The notes: generated by a model not told the origin, from the letters alone. DNA of 64,000 nucleotides from Magnolia sinica (GCF_029962835.1 NC_080578.1:50089001-50153000); one strand, 5' to 3'. Shown: positions 34,718-46,388, counted from the first letter of the stretch. Numbers and translations: made by a program.

Positions 34718-37700
34718 TTAGCTTGTCGGTACACACCCATGTCAGGACACGCACTCCATGTTAGCCAGCTCCACGTCTAGCGTCCAGGGACGCTTGACCC
34801 ATGGATTGGATAAAGACAACATCATGGTGGGCCCCACATGGACGTGGCCCACGCTTTATCAAGGTGGGTCCCACAAGAATGTGGCCCACCTAATGGGTCC
34901 GATATTTGTGTTTTCTCATCATCCATAAGGTAGGGTCCACATGATTTGGACGGTTTGGATAAGACATACATCAAGGTGGGGTCCATCTAAGTGGGCCACA
35001 CATCACACAAAAATGAAAAAGGTGGGAGAGAGAGAAGCACCCACCTTAGAGCTTAGACTTCTTCTTCCACCAACATGATCTAGAGCTCCAAGGGAACAAG
35101 ATTCAATGGTTGGGATTGATTTTGGAGGGTTGGATTTTAGGGTGGAGAGCTTGCAAAGGGTTGGAAATGGAGAGCTCTCATGGACGTCGGGAGCTCTCTC
35201 TTGCTAGGAAATAATAAAGAAAGAGGGAGGGAGAGAGATAAGAGAGAGAGAGAAAGGAGAAATGATTGCTTTTTCTAGCTAGGCAATCATGAGTTGTAAG
35301 GGAGGCATGGGCTAAGGTCATTATGAGTTGTAAGAGCATGCCTAGGGCTATGGGCTAGGGCTATAGCTAGGTTAATGTCACCTCTAGGGTGACATCATCC
35401 TCATGATGATGGTTGCTAGGGAAATGTGCAATCTGGATAGGTGGGTCTCGTAACGCACGGTTCACGACCATTATCATGCGTGGTCCACAACTTATGATCT
35501 AAGCATCGGATTAGCACACGAGACGCGGCGTTGGAACCGTGGTGACAATGCTGTCATGACGGTACAAGTTTTGACTCAAGTTAACTCAAATATACTGTCC
35601 ACGACTCAAGATTGCGCGCAAATACCGGTAAAAGATCATGGGTTGCTGGAATTCGACCGGAAGGACCGTGGAAGCCTACGAAACGATACAGTTTAGGACA
35701 CGGGTCTTACACCTACCATTCGATCTTCTTGGTCTGATGAAACACCGATCTCCTTTGTGTCTCACTTTGATGGAAGGTGATGAGAAATGAAGGGCTAGGA
35801 TGATAGATCTTGAGTTGGAAAGTAGGCCACATACATCACTTTTCTCTCTTAGAATTGCTTGGACATGCACCTCTTTGGTGTTTGGAAAATGTGAAGAGAA
35901 AGAGAGAGAGAGAAGGGGTGGTTATAAGAGTGGTGATGGATGTGAGTGATGGATGTGAGGTGATAGTTGTACTTGACATGTATAGGTGTGTAAGAGAGAG
36001 GGTGAGAGAGAGTTGACTTTGGAGTTGCTCTTGTACTTGACATGAGGTGATTGATTGATTGATTGAGTGATTGATTGATGGGACATGTTGCAGAGATTCT
36101 CTTGGGATTGTAAACAAGCGGTATTTTCCTCGAATTGAACATCGACCCACATCTCTTGGCTAGGGTATCGGATCGGTATGCAAGACTTGGCGTTGGAACT
36201 GCGACGACATTGCGGTTGTAATAATACAAGTCTCGGATTGACCCGACTCTGATCTATGGGATACAACTTAGGGTCACGCGTAAACGTCGATTATATGTTG
36301 CAGATTGCCAAAATTCGTCGGGAAGGATCGTGGGAGTCGACGGAACAGTACAGATTAGGATAGGGGCCTTACACTTAGTCACTTAAGATGGTTGGTAACT
36401 TGATCTCTATGTCATTCTCACATACAATTGGATTGTTTGCAAGACACATATGGAATCAAAATCTCTCTAGGCAAAGGGGGGAACCTCTATCTATGAAAGA
36501 GAGTCCATACTTAGGGTGTAATAAGACTGGTTGTGCTGAGAATAGACCCTCAACATGGAGGTTAAGTTAGTGGCAAATTATTCATGCGATTTACCAACTA
36601 TAGGGTGATTCCACCTACCTGACTATGGGATGAACCATTTAACGTTTTTATCATTGTTACTTATTCGTATTTGTAGCATATATACCAACTCATTTTATTC
36701 ATGCAATTTAGTATCTTTGACATTTCATTCGCACTCAACATATGATGATAACTAACCCATTTTTTTATGATTGATTAGCGACATGTTGACGGGTTCTATC
36801 AACACCCTCAGGCAGTAGACTCATGGGCCGGGGATGGTGATATGGGACACTATGCCTGAGCTGTCGGCCTACGCTAGGAGACGAGCCCCGCGTAGTGACC
36901 TTGGGTTTCATTAAACCAGCTGATTATAATTAGACTAATAATGGCTTGGCTAATCATGCATACATGGCATATTGGCGATGACGGGTGGCTATTTCTTGAT
37001 GTTGTAACACGTGCCCTTAGGTTTATTGGGGTATCGTTTTACTAGTTGTCAGACCACCGACTATCGACTTATGTACGTGATGTACGATGGCTTGGTCATT
37101 ATGCGGTACGTGATGTGCTGCGCTAATGACCAGCCTTTTTACATGGGTGACGAGCCCAAGTCCAATTGGATGAGCATTCCCAAGTTGATGATGCATTCAC
37201 GCATCCATGCATATAATAAGATTGCATCTTTTTTATTTTGTATGCCTTATTGCTTTTCATGTTATACTTGTCTAAAACGGCGGTGTTTAATCTTGAGGAG
37301 AATTCACACTGAGTTGGTCACTCATTCATCCAATGTTCAATCATACAGAGAATGCAGGTGTGAGTAGGGATGATTACGACACAGATTTTGGAGTCAATGC
37401 AACTGCAGCAGAGGAAGAGTTCTATGAGGAGGAGCCGCATAAGGAGGCAGGGAAATATTTTGGATTAAATCAGTAGTTATTGTAGGGGATTTTATTTGTT
37501 GGCCCAGTTGAACTTATTGGTTTTGTATTTGGGTCCCCAGCTAAGTGGACCAAGACATTACCATTTGGTTTCATGGCTTTATCCATGCTTAGTTTCACTA
37601 TCGCGCTTTGATTTTACCATTATTGCCACTGATTTGATCATTAACACCAGGGTTTTTAGGGAACGAGTTGTATACTTGGGTTTTGAAAACCGGGGCGTCA

Positions 37701-37764
37701 CATTAACACTCGGAATTCTCAAGCACGGATATGTACTCGGGCCTCGAAAATTTGGAATGTTACA

Positions 37765-38784
37765 TAGATATTTAATAGAAAATTTAAGGAAATTCAGGTA
37801 CAATTGAGAGACAAATTCGGTGTGATTGAAGTAATATTCACTGCGACTGAAGGTTATAGTTGGTGCGAGCGAAGAGTAACAAAAGTGTGAAAATTTGAAG
37901 TCGGTGCAGAATTTTCTTATTTAAAGGGATGATTTAGGCAGGTCTGGATGTGAATTAGGGTTCAGGAGAGAGAGCATGGAGTTAAGGAGCTTCTACAAAG
38001 CCATTATTCATGTCTAATCTTTTGGTTCTAAGTCCTTTTTCATATTTTTGTTTGAGTTTATTTTAACTATGACAATATTTGGCTAAATCTCTTTAACAAG
38101 GGCTAAGAGGTGAAGCTTGTAGTTATTTTTAATGTTTTAATTTAGTTTGATTCAAGTTGATTGTTTTGAATGATGAATAATTCATTGATTTTGGTTTAAA
38201 TAAAACTTTAGTTTTAGTTTACTTTAATTCATTGTTGATTCCAAGAACTTTGGATGATTAGGAAGGTTGATTGCTTGCATGTGCCTTTTGTAAGGGATTG
38301 ATTTATAAAATTCATTAATCTATCATAGACTATGAGCATGCTAGATACTTTGAATTCCAGGTGATTACTAACTTGGTGCTTCATATGCGAACTAAATATA
38401 TTGAGAAGTTCGGATCTATTTTGGTTTGTGAATGTTGAATTAACAAATCTATTATCTGGCTGGATAGGATATGACTTCGATTCGAGTTGAATTATTTAAT
38501 TGAATCAAGTAAACTAGGCATTGATAATGCCCAGAAGTGAATCCTTGACGCTCTAATGTTTTGATTTATTGATTTCTTCTTTATAATACTTTAATTTACA
38601 TCATTACTTCTTCTAATTCAAATTTCATATATAAGTCTAGTTTTAGTTCTAGTTTTAAAAGTATTTTGAGAACACACAAATATAAGTATACAAGGATTGG
38701 ATCTGGGTCTCATTGAATTAAAACTACATTGCAGCTTTCTCATTGAATTAAAACTACATTGTAACTTTGCACTGGGGCTTGTCA
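37765..38784 (+). mobile_element. Athila-like LTR remnant (right part)
   Basis: Contains 'aacaagggctaagaggtgaa' near 38094, the marker also found in the Athila LTRs at 46559 and 23478, followed by the same kind of AT-rich U5-like sequence. It ends about 'ttgcactggggcttgtca'. A 'tatttaaaggg' TATA-like box is near 37918. The left end is absent, because family B abuts it. A direct repeat of about 32 bp ('tctcattgaattaaaactac' core) lies at about 38708-38770. No coding domain is present. Confidence 0.6.
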
Positions 38785-40780
38785 TTCTTGAGCCACCTTG
38801 AATGTATATAAGAACCAATCTAGAGAGAGAGAGCGAGGTCATTTCAATCATTCCATCATTGGCTCCGCATGGTAGATGTATCCCTCCCTCCCTCTCTCAG
38901 TGCCGGTGAGAAAAGAAGCTAAATCCTTGTAGGATAAGATTCCTGTACAAGTGCTGCACATGAGACCCATCAGCCTTGCACAAGTCTTGTGTCTAGCATC
39001 CAACCAGTCCATCCGGGCTACTCGTACATGATGATGGGAAGTTCCAAAATTCGGGCTTACATGATTATTAATTGACTCACGCTGCAGAAAAGAATGGACA
39101 ACCAACTAAAACCCTCCAAATTCGCAAGGTAGATCACTTGATAGTTGGGTCGACCTTATTTTTAGACCGTCTGATTTTTAGACTGGATTGATCCTTCCAG
39201 ATGGGTTGGATTCCATACATTAGGACGACTTGTGGGTCCCAAGCTCAACATTCGTAAAATAAGTTTATTTTGCAGGGAACTGCCTAAGAACCGTCCTCAA
39301 AAGAGAAGTTATTTCAATCATCCTACCCGCCGCCTTCAAACTCAATTAAATCTTAGTTGAGAAGCAAAAGCAATAAACTAAAATTGATATCTTCCAGCAT
39401 ATATCAGACGCATCAGTCACATCTTAGTAATTAATGCTGTGTGCCCCACATCTGATCCCTATCGGATTGAGCTGTGCCCATTTAACTCACACCAAAACCC
39501 GGTGTGGTTGACCACATTTCTCTGTATAAGAAAACTAAATAAAAAGAAAAGATAAGTATTTAGGGAATTTTGATACTTGAGATGACCTAACTTGGGGGTA
39601 GTCTATTAAATATCGACGAGTAGAATCCCTTTCAGGCATTGCCATCTCATCTACCAAAGGAATGGTTTGATATGACAGTCCCCTTTGTTGGAGACGAATC
39701 ATGAAAGAGACAACGTGGCAAGGTAACTTACAAGGACGAAAAAGAAGGTGCCACGACGTGGTCATGTAACTTACGAGCGCACACAAATGTAAGTGAGTTT
39801 TGCCACTGTTTGTTAGTTTCCTTCCAATCTTGGGAAAACCATAAGCGGTAAAGAATCAACATGAGAGAGGTTAGATCATAGTGCAAATCTGAGCTTTTGA
39901 TATGGTTTGCCTTGTGTAATTTCTTTCTTTCATTTTTTATAGAAATACTTTGATAGTTCGACGTTGTGATAGATGGAACTCCGGCAATTAGATATTACTA
40001 ATAAATTACGTACGTGGCATACGAGTAAATCAATCTAAACAGTCCTAATCATGGGTGCCACTTTACAAGTATTTGTGAAATAAAATTATTTTTGTTTGGT
40101 TTTTCTATTGTTAGATTGATATATATTTATTGGGCACTAAAAAATAAATAACATCCAATGATCTTATTTCGGATTGGTCAACTAAACTGTTTTCTAGAAT
40201 ATAACTTAGTTACAGTGAATTCCACAATTTAGCTGGTGTTTATATATGCTCCTTGTACTGTTTCCAAGTGGCTGCATATCAAGCGTCGTTCCCGTTTGGA
40301 GCATAAAATAGTTGCCTTTTTTTCGTCGTTTTAATCTTTTGCTTCGATGCTATTATAGGCCCTGCCTGTGCAACTGTAGCTGTCGGCTCCTGTGGGTGTC
40401 CTGTCAAACGGTTCAGATTCATTTCATTGCCATAGCCCATCTTGTGTTAAAGATGGTCGTTCAAGTTGGCAAACGTGTGGACACGTCATGGCGGTTCTAA
40501 TGATTGGCATAGACAGTGCAGGTGGGCCACAAGTTCACACGTGCCAACATTTGTCTGGGGAACATAGCCAGCTAAATTTCACGCATTTGGGGTGGGATCC
40601 AAACAGGCCCACAGTCAAACATATGCGAAATGTCACGTAACCCACATACCAGTTCATCTTGTTCACGTAACCCACTTTCAGTTGAGCTTCTTCGTGCATT
40701 TGTACCTAGAAATCATTCTGGCCGCTCATGAGTTCGACCATTCATGGTTTGGATAGCTGGTTTACTAATTTTTTGTGTAG
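38785..40780. other. Least repetitive stretch of the window, no gene found
   Basis: I could not relate this stretch to any other part of the window, and it has no TE domain. It contains ACGTG-core motifs ('acgtggcaagg' near 39714, 'cacgacgtggtc' near 39752, 'cacacgtgcc' near 40535) and TATA-like 'tatatatgctcc' near 40242. The ORFs at 39535-39786, 40312-40500 and 40392-40640 are short and unlike known proteins. 'gggatccaaacaggccc' near 40597 resembles the end of some hAT/Harbinger MITEs, but a matching opposite end is not clear. It may be old intergenic or gene-flanking DNA. Confidence 0.4.
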
Positions 40781-43700
40781 GTGTAGTCCATTAGAAGAAC
40801 GTAATGGCCGAAGAATTCTTGGAAAATGAACATCCATTGTAGGGCCTACCTGATGAATGGCCTGGATCTTCCACATACATGATATGCCACAAGGTCTTGG
40901 GAGCGTGTATTTGTTGAATGGGTGCGACTAGCATTCCTCTATAGAAAATATACCAAGTCCACTGGGCCCACTCCACGTTGTAAGGTGTGTGCAGGCGAGA
41001 GGGCAAAGCATTCTAGTTATTTCTGGTAATTTTTAAGTTTTAAAGTTATATACTTTAGTGAATATATGTTATTTTAGCAAGGAGACTTTTAGAAGCTTTA
41101 GTGACAATCTTAATTGAAGACTGATAGAGTGGTTGTTGGTTTTGAGTGGTTTTCGTGCGGTAAAATGTGAAAACCATGTGTTATGCTCATCAACATCAGA
41201 GGGGATGGTATTCACGCAGAGTTTAATTTCAGCGTAGGTTTTTTACACGGGATAAGTGGTATTCACGCAGAGTTTAATTTCAGCGTAGGTTTTTTACACG
41301 GGATAAGTGGAATGTTTTATTCTTGGCCCGGAACTTTTTTCTTTCTTTAAATTTTTTTATTTTTTTATTTTTTTTAAATTGTATTTGTTCATTGGCATTG
41401 AAAATCAACACTGGCCACTTTCTTGATGCCGGGAATCTAATGTGAGATTCACATAAAGAAAATTCATTTACCAATTGACGGATTTTTAATAACAACAATA
41501 ATATTATTATTATTAGGAAGGACTATTATCTTCCATTACTCGTTTCCTTTTTGCTTCTCCAAATCTCCAGGATTAACCAAACTATCCAGGATTATCTGGA
41601 CTGTTGTAAATTTTCTTTTTCCATTGCTTAGATTTATGTTTTTCATTAATTTCATGTTTTTATAAATAAATACCAGTTTCATTTTAAATGAATACGCAAT
41701 GAAGAAAATCCAACAGTTTTCATGGTATTTGTTATGGAAAAAATGGGGCGACCCATAAGAGAAGGTCGGATCGACAACCAACATGACCCAATAGTCCGAT
41801 GGCGAGGAAAGAGCCGAACCATTCAACATATACTTAAGATCAAAGTCAAGACGGCAATAGGTGTAGTCCATTAGAAGAATGTGATGGCCGAATTCTTGGA
41901 AAATGAACATCCAATGTAGGCCCTACTTGATGAATGGCCTAGATCTTCCACATACATGATATGCCACAAGGTGTTGGGAGCGTGTATTTGCTGAATGGGT
42001 GCGACTAGCATTCCTCTATAGAAAATATACCAAGTCCACTGGGCCCACTCCACGTTGTAAGGTGTGTGTAGGCGAGCAGGTAAAGCATTCTAGTTATTTC
42101 TAGTAATTTTTAAGTTTTAAAGTTATATACTTTAGCGAATGGATGTAATTTTAGCGAGCAGAGTTTTAGAAGCTTTAGTGACAATCTTAATTGGAGAATG
42201 ATAGAGTGATTGTTGGTTTTGAGTGGTTTTCGTGCAGTAAAATGTGAAAACCATGTGTTATGCTCATCAACATCAGAGGGGATGGTATTTACACAGAGTT
42301 TAATTTCAATGTAGGTTTTCTACATGGGATAAGTGGAATGTTTTATTCTTGGCCCGGAACTTTTTTCTTTCTTTAAATTTTAAAAATAAATAAATAAATG
42401 AAATTTTTTGTCTTTGTTCATCGGCATTGAAAATCAACACTGGCCACTTTCTTGATGCCGGGAATCTAATGTGAGATTCACATAAAGCAAATTCATTTAC
42501 CAATTGATAGATTTATAATAATAATATTATTATTATTATTATGAAGGTCTATTATCTTCCATTACTCATTTCCTTTTTGCTTCTCCAAATCTCCATGATA
42601 AACGAAACTATCCGGGTTTATCTGGACTGCTAGAAATTTTCTTTTTCCATCGCTTAGATTTATGTTTTTCATTATTTTCATGCTTTTGTAAATAAATAAC
42701 AGTTTCATTTTAAATGAATACGCAATGAAGAAAATCCAACAGTTTTCATGGTATTTGTTGTGGAAAAAATGGGGCGACCCATAAGAGAAGGTCAGATCGG
42801 CAACCAACACGACCCAATGGGCCTATGGTGAAGAAAGAGCTAAACCATTTGATGTATATTTAAGATCAAAGTCGGAATGACAATAGGTGTAGTCCATTAG
42901 AAGAATGTAATGGCCGAATTCCTGGAAAATGAGCATCCAATGTAGGGCCTACCTGATGAATGGCCTGGATCTTCCACATACATGGTATGCCGCAAGGTGT
43001 TGGGAGCGTGTATTTGTTGAATAGGTGAGAATAGCATTCCTCTATAGAAAATATACCAAGTCCACTAGGCCCACTCCACGTTGTAAGGTGTGTGCAGGCT
43101 AGAGGGTAATGCATTCTAGTTATTTCTCATAATTTTTTAGTTTTAAAGTTATATACTTTAGTGAATATATGTTATTTTATCAAGCAGAGTTTTAGAAGCT
43201 TCAGTGACAATCTTAATTGAAGAATGATACTGTGGTTGTTGATTTTGAGTGGTTTTCGTGCGGTGAAATGTGAGAACCATGTGTTATGCTCATCAACAAC
43301 AGAGGGGATGGTATTCATGCAGAGTTTACTTTTGGTGTAGGGTGTTTTACATTGGATAAGTGGAATGTTTTATTCTTGGCTCGGAACTTTTTTCTTTCTT
43401 TAATTTTAATTTTAATGTTTTTTTTTTTAAAATTTTTTTGTCTTTGTTCATCGGCTTTGAAAATCAACACTGGCCACTTTCTTGATGCCAGGAATCTAAT
43501 GTGAGATTCACATAAAGCAAGTTCATTTACCAATTGATAGATATTTAATAATAGTAATACTATTATTATTGTTATTATTATTACTATTATTATTATTATT
43601 AGGAAGGACTATTATCTTCCATTACTCGTTTCCTTTTTTGCTTCTCCAAATCTCCTAGAATAACCAAACTATCTAGGATTATCTGGACTGCTGTAATTTT

Positions 43701-43948
43701 TCTTTTCTCCATTGCTTAGATTTATATTTTTCATTAATTTCATGTTTTTATAAATAAATACCTGTTTCATTTTAAATGAATACGCAACGAAGAAAATCCA
43801 ATAGTTTTCATGGTATTTGTTATGGAAAAAATGGGGCGACCCATAAGAGAAGGTCGGATAGGCAACCAGCACGACCCAATGAGCCGATGGCAATGAAAGA
43901 GCCAAACCATTCAACGTATATTTAAGATCAAAGTTGGGACGACAATAG
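40781..43948 (+). repeat. Three tandem units of about 1.05 kb
   Basis: Units are 40781-41860 (1080 bp), 41861-42886 (1026 bp) and 42887-43948 (1062 bp). Each starts 'gtgtagtccattagaagaa' and ends 'gacaatag' or a close variant. Each contains 'ccaagtccactgggcccact' or a close variant, 'gttttattcttggc', an (ATT)n run of different length, and a closing part with 'aaatggggcgacccataaga'. The repeated ORFs on the minus strand in each unit are only shadows of the repeat. The end of unit 3 runs without a break into Tat-like LTR sequence ('gtcggcatgaccataattca'), so the array is probably an amplification inside that LTR. Confidence 0.9.
41206..41307 (+). repeat. 51-bp tandem duplication inside unit 1
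   Basis: 'tggtattcacgcagagttta' begins at 41206 and again at 41257, and the whole 51 bp is repeated. Units 2 and 3 have it once, so it arose in unit 1 after or during amplification. Confidence 0.93.
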
Positions 43949-44602
43949 GTCGGCATGACCATAATTCAATATGTTATATGTCGGCACAACCTTCAACAGA
44001 CTCTCCTGAGGAATAGCTTAGTAAAGCTATCAACCCCCGCGAAGGTGAAGAAGTTAGGGGAAATTGAAGTTAGTGATCGCAAGGACATCACAAGCATGCT
44101 TTGTCTGTTTTATCATTTGAACGACGCTGACCTTCTAATAGCTCGCTGAGCGGATCTTTGAGGTACCGTTACCTCTATCCTCTGACCTTATCTATAGGTC
44201 AGACGAGGTTACCAGCTTCCGACTGACGTCCAACCTTATCCAAGAAAATGACCCAAAGTTCTCTTCAACAATCCCAGAGGGATAAGTTCAGAATCCCAAG
44301 GATCTTGGGAAGATCTCCAACATTTTAGGAGTTCTAATTCTACTACGATACGTACCTGTCAAACTGAAAAGATCGCTTGACGGTGTAATCTTCCCTCTAC
44401 TATAAATAGAGAGAATCCCCAATGGTGAAAGATACACGGACTCTTACACCTTGAACACTTTACGCCATATCATCCTTACAAAGACCTGGATTCCTGACTT
44501 TGGCATTGGAGGGTCCCCTACATTAGCTAGGGTCTTCCTTGTTTCTTTTTTGTGCAGGCATGTAAGGAGAAGAGAAGGGTCTATCAAAAAACTACATCAA
44601 CA
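43949..44602 (+). mobile_element. Right part of a Tat-like Gypsy LTR
   Basis: The sequence includes 'atgtcggcacaaccttcaac', a TATA box 'tataaata' at 44401-44408 in 'ctactataaatagagag', and ends 'actacatcaaca' at 44602. A PBS-like sequence follows. Together with the tandem units, the LTR would span about 40.78-44.60 kb. The left end is not certain. Confidence 0.7.
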
Positions 44603-44605
44603 GTT

Positions 44606-44622
44606 TGACACCGTTTGTGGGA
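44606..44622 (+). promoter_or_regulatory. Primer binding site of the Tat-like element (degenerate)
   Basis: 'tgacaccgtttgtggga' lies 3 bp after the LTR. It resembles the TGGCGCCG..TGTGGGA sites common in Tat-type Gypsy elements, with G-to-A changes. Confidence 0.65.
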
Positions 44623-44660
44623 AGTGACATCAAAAGTCATTCTCACCACTTTGTTAAACA

Positions 44661-45528
44661 ATGGCCAGAGGGAAAAAGAAAGCTCAAGTCTCCCCTGTTG
44701 TGCTTGATCTTACCCAACTAGAGTAGCCTGATAGTCATCGGGACTCCACCTCCCAACAATAGGCTGACTCTGGTCCTACAAGGTAAGCACAGCGGTCTTG
44801 TAATAGAGAGGGATGACTGAACTCACTTGAGTAACATGTTGAAGCACTAAACAATAACATGAGTTCTATGAGGTGGTTGTTAGAAAAGCTACAATCCTTA
44901 CAGGTATTAGTGATCACCCAGGAAGCTGAGCAATTAGTCCACGATCTTCTTCAGCCCTCTAACACACCTGTTGCCTCTCAAAGAAGCTGACAACTCAGAT
45001 CGAGAAGGCCAACCCCTTGTCACATTTCTGGGACTGCAGCTCTGTCTACTTCCAATCTATGTCAAGAGCTGGACAGGAAGAAGAGAGGCAAAGCTCCCGT
45101 CGAAGCTGTGGCTGAGAGCGGCGAACCATTGGAAGCTGAATTAAAGGACTTGTGCGGGCATATAAGGAATATAAGACAAACCTACCATACAAACACTTCA
45201 ACCCCAATGGAGGCAATAATGGAGGAAACCGAACCTCCATTTATTGCCAATATTATGTAAGCGCAGTTGTCAGATAGGTTTCATATGTCACAAGTCACCC
45301 CCTTCTCACGAACTACCGACCCATCCGAGCATCTGGAGTCATTCAGGGTTTGGATGGAGCTCCATAACGCATCCACTGCAGTAATTTGCTGGACGTTTCC
45401 AGTAACTCTGGCTGGAGCTGCTCGTAAATGGTTCAGACTGTTGAAGCCGCACTCCATTAGCTCCTTCTCTTAGCTTGGTCAATTTTTTGTCACGAACTTC
45501 ATCAGGGGAAAGGAGAGACTCAAACTAG
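44661..45528 (+). pseudogene. Tat-like Gypsy gag fragment (broken)
   Basis: An ATG at 44661 gives MARGKKKAQVSPVVLDLTQLE and then a stop. Several more stops follow. From about 45258 the retrotransposon Gag domain is clear: DPSEHLESFRVWMELHNAS, FPVTLAGAARKWFRLLKP, SISSFS, a stop, then FVTNFIRGKER. The match with the Gag domain of Tat-type Gypsy elements is strong. The reading ends at 45528, where the Athila-like LTR starts, so the rest of the element is displaced to the right of that insertion. The ORF at 45046-45240 on the other strand is a shadow. Confidence 0.85.
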
Positions 45529-45804
45529 TGTTAAGGGTCAAATATTACATATTATTCCCCATTTATATCTTAGTTTTATGAATATGATACTGTTTAATGT
45601 CTTAGTTTACTCATGTTTGTGTTGCAAGGTGAATTTAAGAGCTTGGATTGGAAAGGTACTAAAAGCATGGACTTGCCAGTCAAAGATCACCAAGGAAAAG
45701 AATGGAACTTATAAGACAAATATTGAAGATTTCAAGGTCCCAAGATTCAAGAAAACCAAGCGGAGAAAGAAAAAAGTTGAAAGAACAGCTGCAGAATTCA
45801 CATT

Positions 45805-46320
45805 GATTGTGTCATCGAGCACCGTTTGATGACATTGAAGTTACCATTCGATGACAACGAACACGGGTCCATGACATCAAATTTATGAATGAAAAACGAA
45901 TTGGTCGCTGGACAAATTGAAGACGTTTTTTGATGACTTGAGGACTTGTTCAATGACTCGAAGCTTTGCTCGATGGCATCGAAGCCAGTTCGATGACATC
46001 GAATTTTCTGTGGATTTTTGGCACAACTCGCTAGACATATTGGTCACATGTTTTGATTACTTGAAGTCCTCCTCGATGATATCGAAGACATGTTCGGTGA
46101 AATCGAAGGCCTCTTCGATGACATCGAATTTATTGAAGAAATTGAAATAACTCTCTGTACTGTTTTGGACGCATAATCGATTCCTCAAACACCATTCGAT
46201 GACATAAAAAAGTTATGTAGTCCGCAAAAGTTACGCAACACGGAAAAAGCATGGGTTCAAGGAACCTTCAATGACATCGAAGGCAGTTCGATGTCATTGA
46301 ATGATTTACGCAGAGTTGAG
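45805..46320. repeat. Cluster of TCGATGACATCGA palindromes in the Athila-like LTR
   Basis: About 15 complete or half copies of the dyad 'tcgatgacatcga', the last about 70 bp upstream of the TATA box. The same cluster occurs in the minus-strand LTR at 52445-52870 and, in similar form, in the Copia-type LTR at 5040-5825. It is absent from the Athila-type solo LTR at 7958-24190. Confidence 0.82.
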
Positions 46321-46388
46321 CAAAGTGCATAAATTTGAGGCGATTTCTAAAATTTTTCAAGTCAGTGCGAAAGGAGGTGTTGCACAAC

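Larger units (their letters stand above)
30839..35711 (+). mobile_element. Family C solo LTR C2, nested in C1
   Basis: Starts 'tgtcatgacccagaactgaa' and ends 'gacacgggtcttaca', 4873 bp. Flanking 5-mers are 'cccac' (30834-30838) and 'cctac' (35712-35716), a TSD with one C/T difference. Joining the C1 halves restores the phrase 'gaagcacccac', which C2 itself has near 35034; this confirms that one family member inserted into another. C2 carries an extra 'aatcggcctcgacaatcg' array absent from C1. No coding domain is present. Confidence 0.9.
27589..36373 (+). mobile_element. Family C solo LTR C1 (own sequence 27589-30838 and 35712-36373)
   Basis: Starts 'tgtcacaccccaaactcaga' and ends 'ggataggggccttaca'. 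A perfect TSD 'cttag' lies at 27584-27588 and 36374-36378. Removing nested copy C2 and its duplicated site leaves about 3.9 kb. No coding domain is present. Two other copies (C2 at 30839-35711, C3 inverted at 56976-63050) share the order: start, 'ggtgccgacagcctccgtag', leader-like 'agagggtagtgtaagtgtg', GGGCC-rich array, 'caccgtcca' repeats, GA run, terminal region. The chromovirus-like identity is inferred from the ends. The ORFs at 28459-28789 and 29122-29867 are shadows of repeats. Confidence 0.88.
24399..37764 (-). mobile_element. Family B LTR-derived sequence (24399-27588 and 36374-37764), split by family C
   Basis: The outer ends are 'tgtaacaccccgcacctctg' at 24399 and 'aatttggaatgttaca' ending at 37764. 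Read from the right on the minus strand, it starts 'tgtaacattccaaattttcg' and carries the 'gaccaactcagtgtg' and 'ggctcgtctcctagcg' modules in the same order as family A. I therefore prefer the minus orientation. Own sequence is about 4.6 kb after removing the family C insert. Doubts: flanking 5-mers ('ttaat' and 'tagat') do not match as a TSD, and a plus-strand TATA box at 26034 with a GA leader fits a plus-strand promoter. Two LTR fragments of opposite orientation are therefore possible. No protein domain is present. Confidence 0.5.

Noticed and set aside
40590..40620. MITE end 'gggatccaaacaggccc'
   Set aside because: A convincing opposite inverted end and TSD were not found; the nearest candidate near 40288 ('cccgtttggagc') matches poorly.
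40791..43114. Minus-strand ORFs repeated in the three tandem units as a gene family
   Set aside because: They are repeated only because the DNA unit is tandem. They are short, with differing ends and frames, and resemble no known protein.
42306..43533. ATT-rich runs as scaffold attachment or origin sites
   Set aside because: They are simple (ATT)n microsatellites; nothing else supports such a role.
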